DNA of 64,000 nt, taken from positions 620,001-684,000 of the forward strand of contig NZ_JAEUGD010000042.1 in NCBI RefSeq assembly GCF_016775155.1, given 5' to 3'. Of the stretch, positions 44,727-54,626 are shown one piece after another. Made by a program: the position numbers and the translations under genes. The first letter of the stretch is position 1. Each line of letters opens with the position of its first letter. The notes beneath the pieces were generated by a model. It did not search any database. It was not told the DNA's origin and saw only the letters and a program-made list of their open reading frames with translations. Source of the DNA: Fulvivirga marina. Lineage in GTDB: Bacteria; Bacteroidota; Bacteroidia; Cytophagales; Cyclobacteriaceae.

Positions 44727-46007
44727 ATGTTTTTTAACATGAGCCCACTGACTAAAAGAGCCTTTGCTTTTTGTATTAGCTTGTTTTTAGCGATACAATT
44801 TACCTCCTTTTCTCAAAAGCAAAAGCCTGTTGAGATGGAGGCTGGGTACTACTTGGTAGTAGGAGCATATTCACCTAATAAAGAGTACTATGCTAAGCGG
44901 TATGTAGCTGAAATAAAAAAAAGTGGCAAGGTGGCTGATTACGGTTTCAATAGTAAGAAGAACCTTTATTTTGTTTATCTCGACTTTTCTAAGAATTATA
45001 AGGCTGCCATAAACGAAATGCGTAGTACTAGAGAGAGTGAGCAGTTTAGAGATGCCTGGGTTTTTGTTTGTTCAGGGGGTACAGGTATGGATGTGGGTGA
45101 AAATCAACTTACAGATGTGAATAAAGACAGTAATCAGCCTGATACTGATGCAGGTAAGGTTCAACATACTGACGAAAAGAAAGGCAAAGAAGCCAAGAGG
45201 GGTAATAATACTGCCGAAGAGGATGAAGTTGAAGAAACTTCTGATGAGACAATGGAGGGAGACAGTTCGGGGAAAGAGAAAACAGGGACTTTAAAGGACT
45301 ATAAGATAATGTTTCAGTTGGAAAATGCCCGTAACAGTAAAAGTGTTAAAGGTGAGGTCCAAATTATTGATTCTGAAAGAGCTAAGTTGTTAACTGTAGC
45401 TAAGAGTGAAAAGGAAGTTGATCTGCCAGACCCTAATAACAGTACTGGTAACCTGGTACTTATTTGCGATGTGTTTGGGTACAGAAAAAGTCAAAGGAAT
45501 ATAAACTATTATCACCCCTTTAAGGATACCACTTCAGCGGAAATCGATGTAAAGGAGGATGTATACGTGGTTAATTTTGATCTGGTGCGTTATCACGTAG
45601 GAGATATTGTGGTTATGTACAACGTCTATTATTTCAATGATGCCGCAATCATGCGTCCTGAATCCAGGTATGAGGTGAATAACCTCTTGGAAATGATGCA
45701 GGAAAACCCCAACTACCGTATAAGAATACATGGACACACCAATGGCAAAAGTCCGGGAAAGATCATAAAAATGGGAAGAGCTGGTAGTTACTTTAATTTG
45801 TCTGATTCCAATAAGCAAGGTTTTGGCTCTGCAAAGCAACTTTCCAAGGAGAGAGCTGAAATTATTAAATCTTACCTTGTAGAAAAAGGTATATCTGCAG
45901 ATCGTATGGAGATTAAGGCCTGGGGTGGAAGACGCATGTTGTATGATAAGTTCAGCGTTAAGGCGAAGCACAATGTAAGGGTGGAAATTGAAATCCTTGC
46001 CGAATAA
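44727..46007 (+). CDS. Exported SPOR-like/OmpA-like protein (second paralog)
   Basis: 426 aa. Same order as the preceding protein: signal peptide (ending TSFSQ), SPOR-like (YYLVVGAYSPNKEYYAKRYV), long acidic linker (about 130-185), beta region, OmpA domain (RIHGHTNGKSPGK, KAWGGRRMLYDKF). Close similarity at corresponding blocks indicates tandem duplication with a diverged linker. 68 bp separate the two. Confidence 0.83.
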   Translation: MFFNMSPLTKRAFAFCISLFLAIQFTSFSQKQKPVEMEAGYYLVVGAYSPNKEYYAKRYVAEIKKSGKVADYGFNSKKNLYFVYLDFSKNYKAAINEMRSTRESEQFRDAWVFVCSGGTGMDVGENQLTDVNKDSNQPDTDAGKVQHTDEKKGKEAKRGNNTAEEDEVEETSDETMEGDSSGKEKTGTLKDYKIMFQLENARNSKSVKGEVQIIDSERAKLLTVAKSEKEVDLPDPNNSTGNLVLICDVFGYRKSQRNINYYHPFKDTTSAEIDVKEDVYVVNFDLVRYHVGDIVVMYNVYYFNDAAIMRPESRYEVNNLLEMMQENPNYRIRIHGHTNGKSPGKIIKMGRAGSYFNLSDSNKQGFGSAKQLSKERAEIIKSYLVEKGISADRMEIKAWGGRRMLYDKFSVKAKHNVRVEIEILAE

Positions 46008-46037
46008 ATATATTCACCAGTAAATTGCCAAAAGTTG

Positions 46038-46058
46038 GTACAAAGTTGGGCTTTGTAC
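46038..46058. terminator. Hairpin between convergent genes
   Basis: GTACAAAG (46038-46045), loop TTGGG, CTTTGTAC (46051-46058): a perfect 8-bp stem in the 58-bp gap between the OmpA-like gene and asnB. No T-run, so a weak terminator at best. Confidence 0.4.
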
Positions 46059-46065
46059 AACAGCA

Positions 46066-47964
46066 CTACGTACAATGCCTTTTCCACCACCATTGAAAAA
46101 CTATCAATCCCCATATACGTGCATGCACATCACCTGGGTTTGAAGAGAAAAGTTTACGTTTTAGTTTTCTGGTTTCTGCAACATTAAAGATACCCTGTTC
46201 CTCAATAAAGTCATCTCTAAGTAGATCATCGTTAATCATAGATTTCATTTCTCTTCTGAACCATTTGAGGAGAGGAACTTCAAAACCTTTCTTAGGTCTG
46301 TTATATAGCTCCTGCGGGAGAATATCTCTAAAGCTGTCTTGCACTATTCGTTTCCTGATATGTCCGTTTATTTTAGATGAAACTGGCAATGAAAAGGCAA
46401 ACTCAACAACCTCATGGTCCAAAAAGGGTACGCGGACTTCAAGGCTGTTTGCCATTGACATTCGGTCTACTTTTGTGAGCATGTCATCTGGCAATACAAG
46501 ATTTATATCAGTATAAAGTATATCATTGATATCTTCTTTCTCAGGAATCTTCTGGAGAATATTATGTTTGAAATTGAGGTAATTCTGGCGGTTAATTGAT
46601 GACAAGGTGTTGGGACTTAGTAGTCTATTGATGTCCGGTTCAGAGGCAAAGCCTGCCCATTGCCAGTAACGTTCTTTACTGGTGAGTTTCATGCCTTTGC
46701 CAAAACGGTGTAATTGGCGAAATTTGTTTGTCAAAGGGTTACTTCTTGATTTGGGTAGAAGTGACCATACAGGAGTCAGAGTACCTACCGCTTGAGCTGC
46801 GATGCCGCCCTTTATCATTTTTAGAAATGCAGAATGTTTATTGTATCCAGAAAATAACTCGTCTGCTCCATCTCCAGAAAGCGCGACTACAGAGTGTTTG
46901 CGAGTTTCCTTTGAGAGTATATATACGGCAATAGCTGAGGAGTCGGCAAAAGGTTCATCAATATAGTCGAGAATATCATTTACATGTTTGTAAAGATCAT
47001 TGTTGGTCAGGGAGAAAACTGTGTGCTCTGACCCGATCTTTTTTGCAACTAAACGTGCATATTCGGTTTCGTCAAAGAATTTTTCGTCTTTATAGCCAAT
47101 AGAGAAGGTGTGCAGATCAGGTTTGTGCCGATGTGCCAGCGTGGCAATTACGGAAGAATCTATACCACCACTTAGAAAGGAACCTATCGGAACATCAGCA
47201 ACCAGCCTTCTTTGAACGGATTGTTCCATGAGCTGGAAAAGCTTGTCTTTTTGATCACCATAGCTTAACGAGGTGTATTTATTTTTGTCAAAAGGAACTT
47301 TGTAGAAGCATTCGGTTACAACTTTTCCGTTTTTAATGAGAAGCGAATGGCCAGGCAATAGTTTCTTTACATCCTTGAAAATGGTTTTTGGCGCTGGAAT
47401 ATAATTAAGTTGTAGATAAGTATATAATGCTGTATAATCGATGTTTTTTTCAATACCATAAGTAAGGATTGATTTCATCTCGGAGGCAAACAGCACCCTG
47501 TTTTCATCGTTCATATAATAAAGGGGCTTGATTCCCATTCTGTCACGGGCAATAAAAACAGATTGCTCTTCCTTATCGTAAATGGCAAACGCAAAAAAGC
47601 CATTTAGTTTTTGAAGACAGTCCTTACCTTCAGTAATATAAAGATAGAGTAGCACTTCAGTATCGGAGCTCGAGGAGAAATTTATTCCTTTGGCCATGAG
47701 GCCTTGTTTTAAGCTCTTGTAGTTGAAGATTTCGCCGTTGAATACAATAACATAGCGGCCACTCTCATCAGTCATTGGCTGGTGGCCACTGGCAGTGGTG
47801 TCAATGATTGATAGCCTTCTGTGTCCCAAGGCTACGATGTTGTCATTATAAATATCCTGAAAATCTGGCCCTCTACGATCCAAGGCCATGGTGGCATTGT
47901 TAACATTGATCATGCTAATCCTGCCGACCATATTGAAAGCATAAACTCCGGTTATTCCGCACAT
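46066..47964 (-). CDS. asnB: Asparagine synthase (glutamine-hydrolysing)
   Basis: 632 aa. N-terminal nucleophile Cys2 (MCGITGVYAF) and glutaminase domain (about 2-210), then the synthetase domain with the PP-loop SFLSGGIDSSVIA (about 263-275) and the GDGADELFSGY motif. Converts aspartate and glutamine to asparagine; in some genomes close relatives amidate cell-surface compounds. It follows the histidine kinase gene after 12 bp and may be transcribed with it. Confidence 0.92.
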   Translation of the reverse strand: MCGITGVYAFNMVGRISMINVNNATMALDRRGPDFQDIYNDNIVALGHRRLSIIDTTASGHQPMTDESGRYVIVFNGEIFNYKSLKQGLMAKGINFSSSSDTEVLLYLYITEGKDCLQKLNGFFAFAIYDKEEQSVFIARDRMGIKPLYYMNDENRVLFASEMKSILTYGIEKNIDYTALYTYLQLNYIPAPKTIFKDVKKLLPGHSLLIKNGKVVTECFYKVPFDKNKYTSLSYGDQKDKLFQLMEQSVQRRLVADVPIGSFLSGGIDSSVIATLAHRHKPDLHTFSIGYKDEKFFDETEYARLVAKKIGSEHTVFSLTNNDLYKHVNDILDYIDEPFADSSAIAVYILSKETRKHSVVALSGDGADELFSGYNKHSAFLKMIKGGIAAQAVGTLTPVWSLLPKSRSNPLTNKFRQLHRFGKGMKLTSKERYWQWAGFASEPDINRLLSPNTLSSINRQNYLNFKHNILQKIPEKEDINDILYTDINLVLPDDMLTKVDRMSMANSLEVRVPFLDHEVVEFAFSLPVSSKINGHIRKRIVQDSFRDILPQELYNRPKKGFEVPLLKWFRREMKSMINDDLLRDDFIEEQGIFNVAETRKLKRKLFSSNPGDVHARIWGLIVFQWWWKRHCT

Positions 47965-47976
47965 ATCTGCATAGTT

Positions 47977-50088
47977 TTAAGCTGTAGGGATGTGCAAAGT
48001 AAACTCACTGCCCTTATTTAATTCTGATTTCAAGTCAATTTTTATTCCGAGAATAGATGAGGCTTTCCAGGCAAGGTAAAGCCCTAAGCCGTTGCCTTTT
48101 GATTGGGCACTAGCCTTAAAAAAAGCATTGAATACACTAGGTTGGAACTCCTTGGGAATGCCTTCGCCGTTATCAGATATTGTTATACAGTATTCTTTTT
48201 CCTGTCTTCTGCCATTTATATTCACATGAAGTGCTTTTTTATTACCATAAGTAAGGGCATTTTCAACAATATTATGAATAACCACTGCCAGAAGTTCCGA
48301 GTTGCTGTTAATCACGGTTTTTTCTATATCAACATATAATGTAGCCTTGTTAAGTTTCTCGGTATCTTTGTTAAGCTCAATCACTTTGTGAGTTAATTCC
48401 TGCAATTCCACGTCTTCCAGTTTAGAAGGGGCATGGTTTACCGTATGACTTATTTGCAATTTACGCAGCATATTGTCCATCCGGTTGGCGGTAGCTTTAA
48501 GGCGCTCTAATATATCTGTGAGATCGGGACTGGAGACATGTTTGCGGGCAAGGTTTTCAAGGCCTAAAATGGTGGCAATGGGCTGGCGTATGTCGTGAGA
48601 CGCATGGTATAGAAAAATATCCAGCTCCTCATTAATACTTTTCAGGCTCTTGGTCCTTTTTTCTACTTCTAACTCCAGGTTATCATTTATGACCTGAATT
48701 ACTCTATTTTGTTCCGTCAATTGTTCACTTTGAGACTCAATACGCTGCTTTTGTTCTGCCAATAGCCTGTTATCCCTTTTCCTGGCGTTGAGGTTAATGT
48801 AGAGCAAGGCGGCCACTATGATAATAATGCCTAAAGCGGCTGCACTGGCTATGATAATAATATTTCTATACTCAATTCGCTGCTCTTGAAGTTCATTGTT
48901 TTTGGTAAGAAGATCTATCTCTTTTAGTTTACTATCAAAATCATAATTGGCCTTTACCTGAGCCAGTTCTACCTGTTGTTTCTTGTTTAGCAATGTATCC
49001 TTTAGAGCTGCGTATTTTTGTTGATAAGTCAGTGCACTTTCAAACTCTTCTTTGTTGGCATGCCAGGCGGAGAGGTTTCTATAGTAATGAGCTCGTATGA
49101 TGTCTGTATTGTTGACTTTGCTCCCAAATTCGTACAAGGAGCTGTCAAAGTAAACTTTTGCTAGTTCCTCATTACCAATATTACTGTAAATTTCACCAAT
49201 TGTCATGGCGGAATTTGCAGCACTTATCCATTCTTTAAATTTCTTGCTAGCTCGGAGATCCTGCTTAAGGTAGGTGAGTGCTTTTTCATATTCACCCTTA
49301 AGCATATATACTGAACCCATGTTTCCAATAGTAAGGTTTACCCAAAACTCATTGTCTAACTGTAGTGCCAGGCTTCTTGAAGCATCTAGGTAATAGATAG
49401 CACTATCATAAGCCCTTAAACCTCTATAAGAAATGCCAATAGTGTTAAGTAGGTGCATGAGGTTGTACTTGTATTTATTGGAGAGTCTGCTGGTGTCAAT
49501 CCTGTCATATATTCTTTTGGCCGTATAGCTATAGCGTATGGCATCTTCCAGGTTGCCGGTGCTGTAATTCAGGTTAGCCATAGTGTATTGAACCTGGGCG
49601 GCTTCCAGAGAGTCGATCTTTATCAATACTTCATAGGCGTGAAGTAAGTGTTTGAGTGCATCATCTTTTTTTCCCAATGCATCATAGACACCCCCCATGC
49701 TTACCAGGATGTCCCCCAATAGCCGGAAGTCTTGCCTGGATGTGGCGAGTCCTGCTGCATGGTTAAAATGAGCCATGGCCAGTGAAAGATTATTTCTATT
49801 ATTGTAAAGCTGGCCAAGGTTGCGGTTGCACAATAATTTGATAAGGAAAAGGTCCTCCTTTTCGGCAAAAGATAAGAGCGATTTTTGTAATACCTCAGTC
49901 TCATCGGAATAGTTATTATATAGAGAATCAAAATACGATATTAATTCTTCATCTGTTTTCTCTTTAATTTCCTTAAAATGCGAGGGAAAAGAATCAAGTT
50001 GAGCCAGAGCATGACCATGTGAAAAAAATACAAATACTATAAAAGTTATAAAAACTTGTCGAACTCTCATGGAAGACACTTTATCCAA
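47977..50088 (-). CDS. TPR-containing sensor histidine kinase
   Basis: 703 aa. Signal peptide (about 7-29, ending GHALA), periplasmic TPR repeats (about 70-390), a membrane helix (about 400-425; IIIIASAAALGIIIIVAALL), coiled coil, HisKA with His498 in ASHDIRQP, and HATPase with DNGEGIP and GNGLGLYLAW. No receiver domain. Common in Bacteroidota, partner regulator not adjacent. Possibly co-transcribed with asnB. Confidence 0.9.
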   Translation of the reverse strand: MDKVSSMRVRQVFITFIVFVFFSHGHALAQLDSFPSHFKEIKEKTDEELISYFDSLYNNYSDETEVLQKSLLSFAEKEDLFLIKLLCNRNLGQLYNNRNNLSLAMAHFNHAAGLATSRQDFRLLGDILVSMGGVYDALGKKDDALKHLLHAYEVLIKIDSLEAAQVQYTMANLNYSTGNLEDAIRYSYTAKRIYDRIDTSRLSNKYKYNLMHLLNTIGISYRGLRAYDSAIYYLDASRSLALQLDNEFWVNLTIGNMGSVYMLKGEYEKALTYLKQDLRASKKFKEWISAANSAMTIGEIYSNIGNEELAKVYFDSSLYEFGSKVNNTDIIRAHYYRNLSAWHANKEEFESALTYQQKYAALKDTLLNKKQQVELAQVKANYDFDSKLKEIDLLTKNNELQEQRIEYRNIIIIASAAALGIIIIVAALLYINLNARKRDNRLLAEQKQRIESQSEQLTEQNRVIQVINDNLELEVEKRTKSLKSINEELDIFLYHASHDIRQPIATILGLENLARKHVSSPDLTDILERLKATANRMDNMLRKLQISHTVNHAPSKLEDVELQELTHKVIELNKDTEKLNKATLYVDIEKTVINSNSELLAVVIHNIVENALTYGNKKALHVNINGRRQEKEYCITISDNGEGIPKEFQPSVFNAFFKASAQSKGNGLGLYLAWKASSILGIKIDLKSELNKGSEFTLHIPTA

Positions 50089-50139
50089 TTTTAAAAAAAA
50101 TAGCCTGATATCAAAACCTATTAGGTAACGATCAGGTGT

Positions 50140-53064
50140 TTATGATAAGGCTGCATACAATATTTCTACGGGGTGTAGTGCCTTTCGCGTTGTTCCGTCC
50201 TTTATCTGGTGTCTGCAACTAGTACCATTAGCAGCAATGATCACATCTTCTGGTTGTTGCCTTACAGTTGGAAATAATACAAGCTCACCAATGTTCATAG
50301 ATACCTCGTATTTTTCCTTTTCGTAACCAAATGAACCTGCCATACCACAGCACCCAGAAGGTATCATGTGTACCTCGTAGTTTTTAGGTAAGGATAAAAC
50401 ACGCTTGGTAGGTACTAATGATGACAAAGCTTTCTGGTGACAATGGCCATGAAACTTGATTACCTTTTTATCTTCACTAAAACTTGATTCTGTTATCAGA
50501 CCTTTTTTTATTTCTCTTTCAAGGAATTCTTCAATCAGAAATGTGTTTTTCGCCAACTTCTTGGCAGTCTCCAGGTCTACTGTTTCTGCCAGATCAAGAT
50601 ACTCATCACGAAAACTTAATATAGCAGATGGTTCAATGCCAATTAAGGGAGTCTCCTCAGAAATAATTGACTTAAAAATATCAACATTCCTTTTGGCAAC
50701 CGTTTTTGCCTTGTCAAGCAGGCCTTTTGATAAAAAGGTACGACCACTTTCTTCATGGTCAATGAGCCTAACTTCATATCCCAACCGATCCAGTAACTTA
50801 ATAGTTGTAACACCAATTTCTACGTCGTTGAAATTAGTAAACTCATCACAGAAAAGGTAAACAGCTCCAATCCTTTTTTGAGCAGAAGGGTTGTAATTTT
50901 TTTTATACCATGAGCGAAGTGTATGCTTGTGTAACAATGGCATGGACCGTTCAATGGCAAATCCTGAAATTAACTTGGCCAACTTCGAAGTTATGGGGTT
51001 AGTAAATGTGAAATTGTACAGGCCGGGCATCAAGGCTGCCAGTTTGTTTAAACGGGTAAAGCTGGCAATGAGCTGTGTTCGAAATGGAACACCATTGCTT
51101 TTATAGTATTGGTGTTGCCATTCAGCTTTCAGTTTACCTACATCCACATTAGAGGGGCATTCGGATTTACAGCCTTTGCATGATAGGCAGAGATCCATTA
51201 CTTCTTTTATTTCTTTGCTATCAAAGGGATTGGGTTTTGTTGAGTTGGTTAAAACTTCTCTAAGAATATTTGCTCTGGCCCTGGTAGTGTCTTTTTCATT
51301 TTTGGTAGCCATATATGAAGGACACATAGTACCCCCGGTTAAATGTGTTTTTCTACAATCACCGGAGCCATTACATAGTTCTGCTGAGCGAAGAATCCCT
51401 TGGTATTGACTGAAGTTCATGGTGGTGTCAAACTCACGTGTTTCTTGCCCTGGCTTATACCTGAGGCTACTATTCATGGGTGGGGTATCCACAATTTTTC
51501 CCGGGTTGAACAGGTGGTTTGGGTCCCATGCATTTTTAATTTCCTTTAGTAGCTGGTAGTTGGCATCACCGATCATAAACGGAATAAATTCACCTCGAAG
51601 TCTTCCGTCTCCATGTTCACCGCTAAGAGACCCTTTATATTTTTTGACAAGGTGAGCTATTTCATCTAATATGGTCTTGAAAAGTTCATTGCCCTCTTGT
51701 GTTTTTAGGTTGATAATTGGTCGCAAGTGTAGCTCCCCAGAACCAGCGTGGGCATAATGAACGCAGTATAGGTTATGTTTGGTTAGTATTTCATTGAAAT
51801 CCCGGATGTATTCAGGGAGATCATTTACATCAACGGCCGTATCTTCAATTACTGGTACAGGCTTAGCGTCACCAGGGATGTTGCTGAGTAAACCTAACCC
51901 TGCTTTTCTTAGTTCCCACACCTTTTTGGTATCGGGGCCGGTAACAATAGGGAAGTGGTAACCCATTTTTTCTTGCTGTAGCTCCTCGATAAGTGCATTT
52001 GCCTTTTTCATCAACTCTGCCTCACTTTCTTCACGTAGTTCAACCACCAAAATAGCCTGAGGGTCATCTTTGATAAAAAAGCGATTTTGTCTTTGCTGAA
52101 TGTTGCCTTTGGTGCATTCGAGAATGTAGTTGTCCATCAACTCGCATGCAGTGGGTTCATACTTCAGAGCAATTAAATTGCCTTTAAGCGATTCATAAAC
52201 TGAAATAAAGTGAACACATACCAATGCCTGATATGCTTTTGGTAGAGGCTGTAAAGCAAGTTTTGCTTCAGTTATAAAAGCAAGAGTCCCTTCTGAACCG
52301 GCAATGAGCTTACAGAAATTAAATGGTTCGTTAACCTCTTCAAAGACACTACAATGCTTTAACAGGTCAATAGCATAACCCGTATTCCTGCGAGGAACAG
52401 ATTTTTTAGGAAAGTTTTCATCGATCTGGACCTGGTTGGCCGGATTGGATAGAATACTTTTTATGTTCTTATATATACTTCCTTCCAGATTACTCTGGTC
52501 GCATTTTTTTTCAAATTGTTCGTCTGTAAGTGCTTGAAAAGCAACTTCAGATCCATCACTTAAAAAGGCATTAACAGCTATGAGGTGCTCTCTGGTACTG
52601 CCATAAATGACAGAATTTGAACCGCATGAGTTATTTCCTATCATACCCCCGATCATAGCCCGGTTGGCCGTGGAAGTTTCTGGTCCAAAATATAGCCCAT
52701 ATGGTTTGAGGTGCATATTTAGCTCATCTCTGATAACACCAGGTTGTACACGAACCCATTTCTCCTCTTCATTGACCTCAAGTATGCCAGTGAAGTAACG
52801 GGATACATCAACGATTATGCCTGCTCCAACTACTTGCCCGGCCAGTGAAGTTCCTGCTGTTCTGGGGATCAGGGATATTTTGTGTCTATTGGCAAAGCTT
52901 ATAAGCAGTTGCAGGTCATTATGATCTTTTGGGAACGCCACTGCCATAGGCATTTCGCGATACGCGGAGGCATCCGTAGCGTAAAGTGATTTATAGGTTT
53001 GATCATAATGTAGCTCGCCGGCTAGGGCATTTTTCAATTCCGTAAGTTCCTTCTCCCTGATCAA
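50140..53064 (-). CDS. YdiJ-like FAD-linked oxidase/Fe-S oxidoreductase
   Basis: 974 aa. FAD_binding_4 domain (about 35-260; RTAGTSLAGQVVGAG, GGMIGNNSCGSNSVIYGSTRE), FAD-linked oxidase C domain (about 270-530), a 4Fe-4S ferredoxin segment with CLSCKGCKSECP (about 629-640), and a CCG-type C-terminal half (GHCHQKAL, PSGCCGMAGSFGYE). E. coli YdiJ oxidises D-2-hydroxyglutarate; other family members act on D-lactate or glycolate, so substrate is open. It carries both FAD and Fe-S parts in one chain. Confidence 0.9.
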   Translation of the reverse strand: MIREKELTELKNALAGELHYDQTYKSLYATDASAYREMPMAVAFPKDHNDLQLLISFANRHKISLIPRTAGTSLAGQVVGAGIIVDVSRYFTGILEVNEEEKWVRVQPGVIRDELNMHLKPYGLYFGPETSTANRAMIGGMIGNNSCGSNSVIYGSTREHLIAVNAFLSDGSEVAFQALTDEQFEKKCDQSNLEGSIYKNIKSILSNPANQVQIDENFPKKSVPRRNTGYAIDLLKHCSVFEEVNEPFNFCKLIAGSEGTLAFITEAKLALQPLPKAYQALVCVHFISVYESLKGNLIALKYEPTACELMDNYILECTKGNIQQRQNRFFIKDDPQAILVVELREESEAELMKKANALIEELQQEKMGYHFPIVTGPDTKKVWELRKAGLGLLSNIPGDAKPVPVIEDTAVDVNDLPEYIRDFNEILTKHNLYCVHYAHAGSGELHLRPIINLKTQEGNELFKTILDEIAHLVKKYKGSLSGEHGDGRLRGEFIPFMIGDANYQLLKEIKNAWDPNHLFNPGKIVDTPPMNSSLRYKPGQETREFDTTMNFSQYQGILRSAELCNGSGDCRKTHLTGGTMCPSYMATKNEKDTTRARANILREVLTNSTKPNPFDSKEIKEVMDLCLSCKGCKSECPSNVDVGKLKAEWQHQYYKSNGVPFRTQLIASFTRLNKLAALMPGLYNFTFTNPITSKLAKLISGFAIERSMPLLHKHTLRSWYKKNYNPSAQKRIGAVYLFCDEFTNFNDVEIGVTTIKLLDRLGYEVRLIDHEESGRTFLSKGLLDKAKTVAKRNVDIFKSIISEETPLIGIEPSAILSFRDEYLDLAETVDLETAKKLAKNTFLIEEFLEREIKKGLITESSFSEDKKVIKFHGHCHQKALSSLVPTKRVLSLPKNYEVHMIPSGCCGMAGSFGYEKEKYEVSMNIGELVLFPTVRQQPEDVIIAANGTSCRHQIKDGTTRKALHPVEILYAALS

Positions 53065-53184
53065 AATTGTTTTTGTTTATTTTGAGTTTGAAAATTAATC
53101 GCTTTTTTTTTTTGTAAAAAGGTCTTTAGCAATTATGTTGAGGACGATTTTCATTTTTTTAACTTTTTTGCTTCCATCTGACCC

Positions 53185-53655
53185 ATGAGACAAGCTCAGT
53201 CATTATTTTTTATTGCTTTACTTATAATTATGGCCTCTTGTGGTTCTGCAAAGAAGGCACAGGTACGGCTGAATAAAGTTAACACAGTAATCAAAACGGC
53301 ACGCAGTTATATTGGCACCCCATACCGATGGGGAGGTACAACCCGTGCAGGTATGGATTGTTCAGGTTTGCTGATCAATAGCTACTCGTCTATTGACTAT
53401 CCTTTGCCCAGAACTTCAGCTGCCCAGAGTAAGGTGGGGCAAAAAGTGAAAATGAAAAACCTCGAGCCCGGCGATCTGGTGTTTTTTGCTACAGGTAAAA
53501 AACGACGGAAAATTACTCATGTTGGCTTAGTTACTTATGCAAGAAAGGATAAGGTAAAGTTTATCCATAGTTCATCGTCTTTAGGAGTAGTTGAGAGTAA
53601 TCTGAACTCGAAATATTACCGGAAAAGATTTATTGTAGGAAGAAGACCATTCTAG
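53185..53655 (+). CDS. NlpC/P60 peptidoglycan hydrolase, lipoprotein
   Basis: 156 aa. Signal peptide with lipobox MASC (Cys19). The C40 catalytic Cys59 is in GMDCSGL, His112 in ITHVGL, and a third polar residue His128 in FIHSSS. Cleaves peptide stems of peptidoglycan, probably D-Glu/L-Lys-type links. 35 bp before tRNA-Ala. Confidence 0.92.
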   Translation: MRQAQSLFFIALLIIMASCGSAKKAQVRLNKVNTVIKTARSYIGTPYRWGGTTRAGMDCSGLLINSYSSIDYPLPRTSAAQSKVGQKVKMKNLEPGDLVFFATGKKRRKITHVGLVTYARKDKVKFIHSSSSLGVVESNLNSKYYRKRFIVGRRPF

Positions 53656-53688
53656 ATTTTTTTAATATATTTGCTGTCCATTTCAAAA

Positions 53689-53763
<75 letters not shown>

Positions 53764-53766
53764 CAA

Positions 53767-53794
53767 AACCCAGTCAAATTTGGCTGGGTTTTTT
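53767..53794 (+). terminator. Terminator after tRNA-Ala
   Basis: AACCCAG (53767-53773) and CTGGGTT (53784-53790), with CAAATTTG between, then TTTT. The rest of the gap to 53994 is empty of recognised features. Confidence 0.8.
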
Positions 53795-53993
53795 GTTTTC
53801 ATGGAATGTATTCTATATACGAGTAAAACCGGATCAAAAAATCATTTACAGTTCTTAATGGTTCAAAGCGTGTCCAACAATATCTACCAAGCTGATAACA
53901 GCTTGATCTGTTTCAATCATTTTTTTACGTGTAAGAAATTAAGAGAAGATACCAGAGGTATAAATTAAAGGTTGTCCGTTTATATTGATAGCT

Positions 53994-54605
53994 ATGAGAA
54001 GTACTTTTTCAATAGTATGTATGGTGATCACCATTACCGTGGCATGTACCAATAGAAAAATAAAAGAGATAGCTCATGTGGATAGTGCTATTGTAGTGCT
54101 TAGGGCAGATAGTGTAAACACAAATGTTAATAATAGTATAGTGTTGACCGACCTGCCTTTGATAGATTCTACACTTATTGTTGTGGATACAGTGACAGGT
54201 TTGGTATGGATGAAGTATGACTTTAGCTATCAGGAAGGTCGTTTTCTAAGTGTCTGGGAAGAGATCTTTGAATGGAAGAGTAAAATGAATGAACTAAAAT
54301 ATGCTGGTTTTGATGATTGGCGAGTACCAACAATTAAAGAATACCGGACAATAAACAAAAATAGTACGGACCGAAAGCAATATGCTATTAAGTTTAATGA
54401 AATCGATTCTATTTCAGCTTGGGGCGACGGGGCATACGCCTTTTGGAGTGCTACTACACCGAATAAATATACAGCGAGTTATATGAGTTTTATTGAGGGA
54501 TTTGCAACCTCGGGCCATAGGGAAAAGCAAATGGGATATGGTAAACTTAAAGGTGAATTGGGTATGAGTGTGCGGTTGGTGAGAGAGGGTAATGTTAATT
54601 TGTGA
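53994..54605 (+). CDS. DUF1566 (Lcl-type) lipoprotein
   Basis: 203 aa from ATG at 53994; a TTG at 53985 adds three residues. Lipobox ITVAC at about 16-20. The DUF1566 motif appears in VDTVTGLVWMKYD and GFDDWRVPTIKEYRTI, with the closing VRLVRE. Such proteins are surface-exposed, some collagen-binding in Legionella. No partner gene. Confidence 0.82.
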   Translation: MRSTFSIVCMVITITVACTNRKIKEIAHVDSAIVVLRADSVNTNVNNSIVLTDLPLIDSTLIVVDTVTGLVWMKYDFSYQEGRFLSVWEEIFEWKSKMNELKYAGFDDWRVPTIKEYRTINKNSTDRKQYAIKFNEIDSISAWGDGAYAFWSATTPNKYTASYMSFIEGFATSGHREKQMGYGKLKGELGMSVRLVREGNVNL

Positions 54606-54626
54606 TACATTTGATTTTATTTGATC

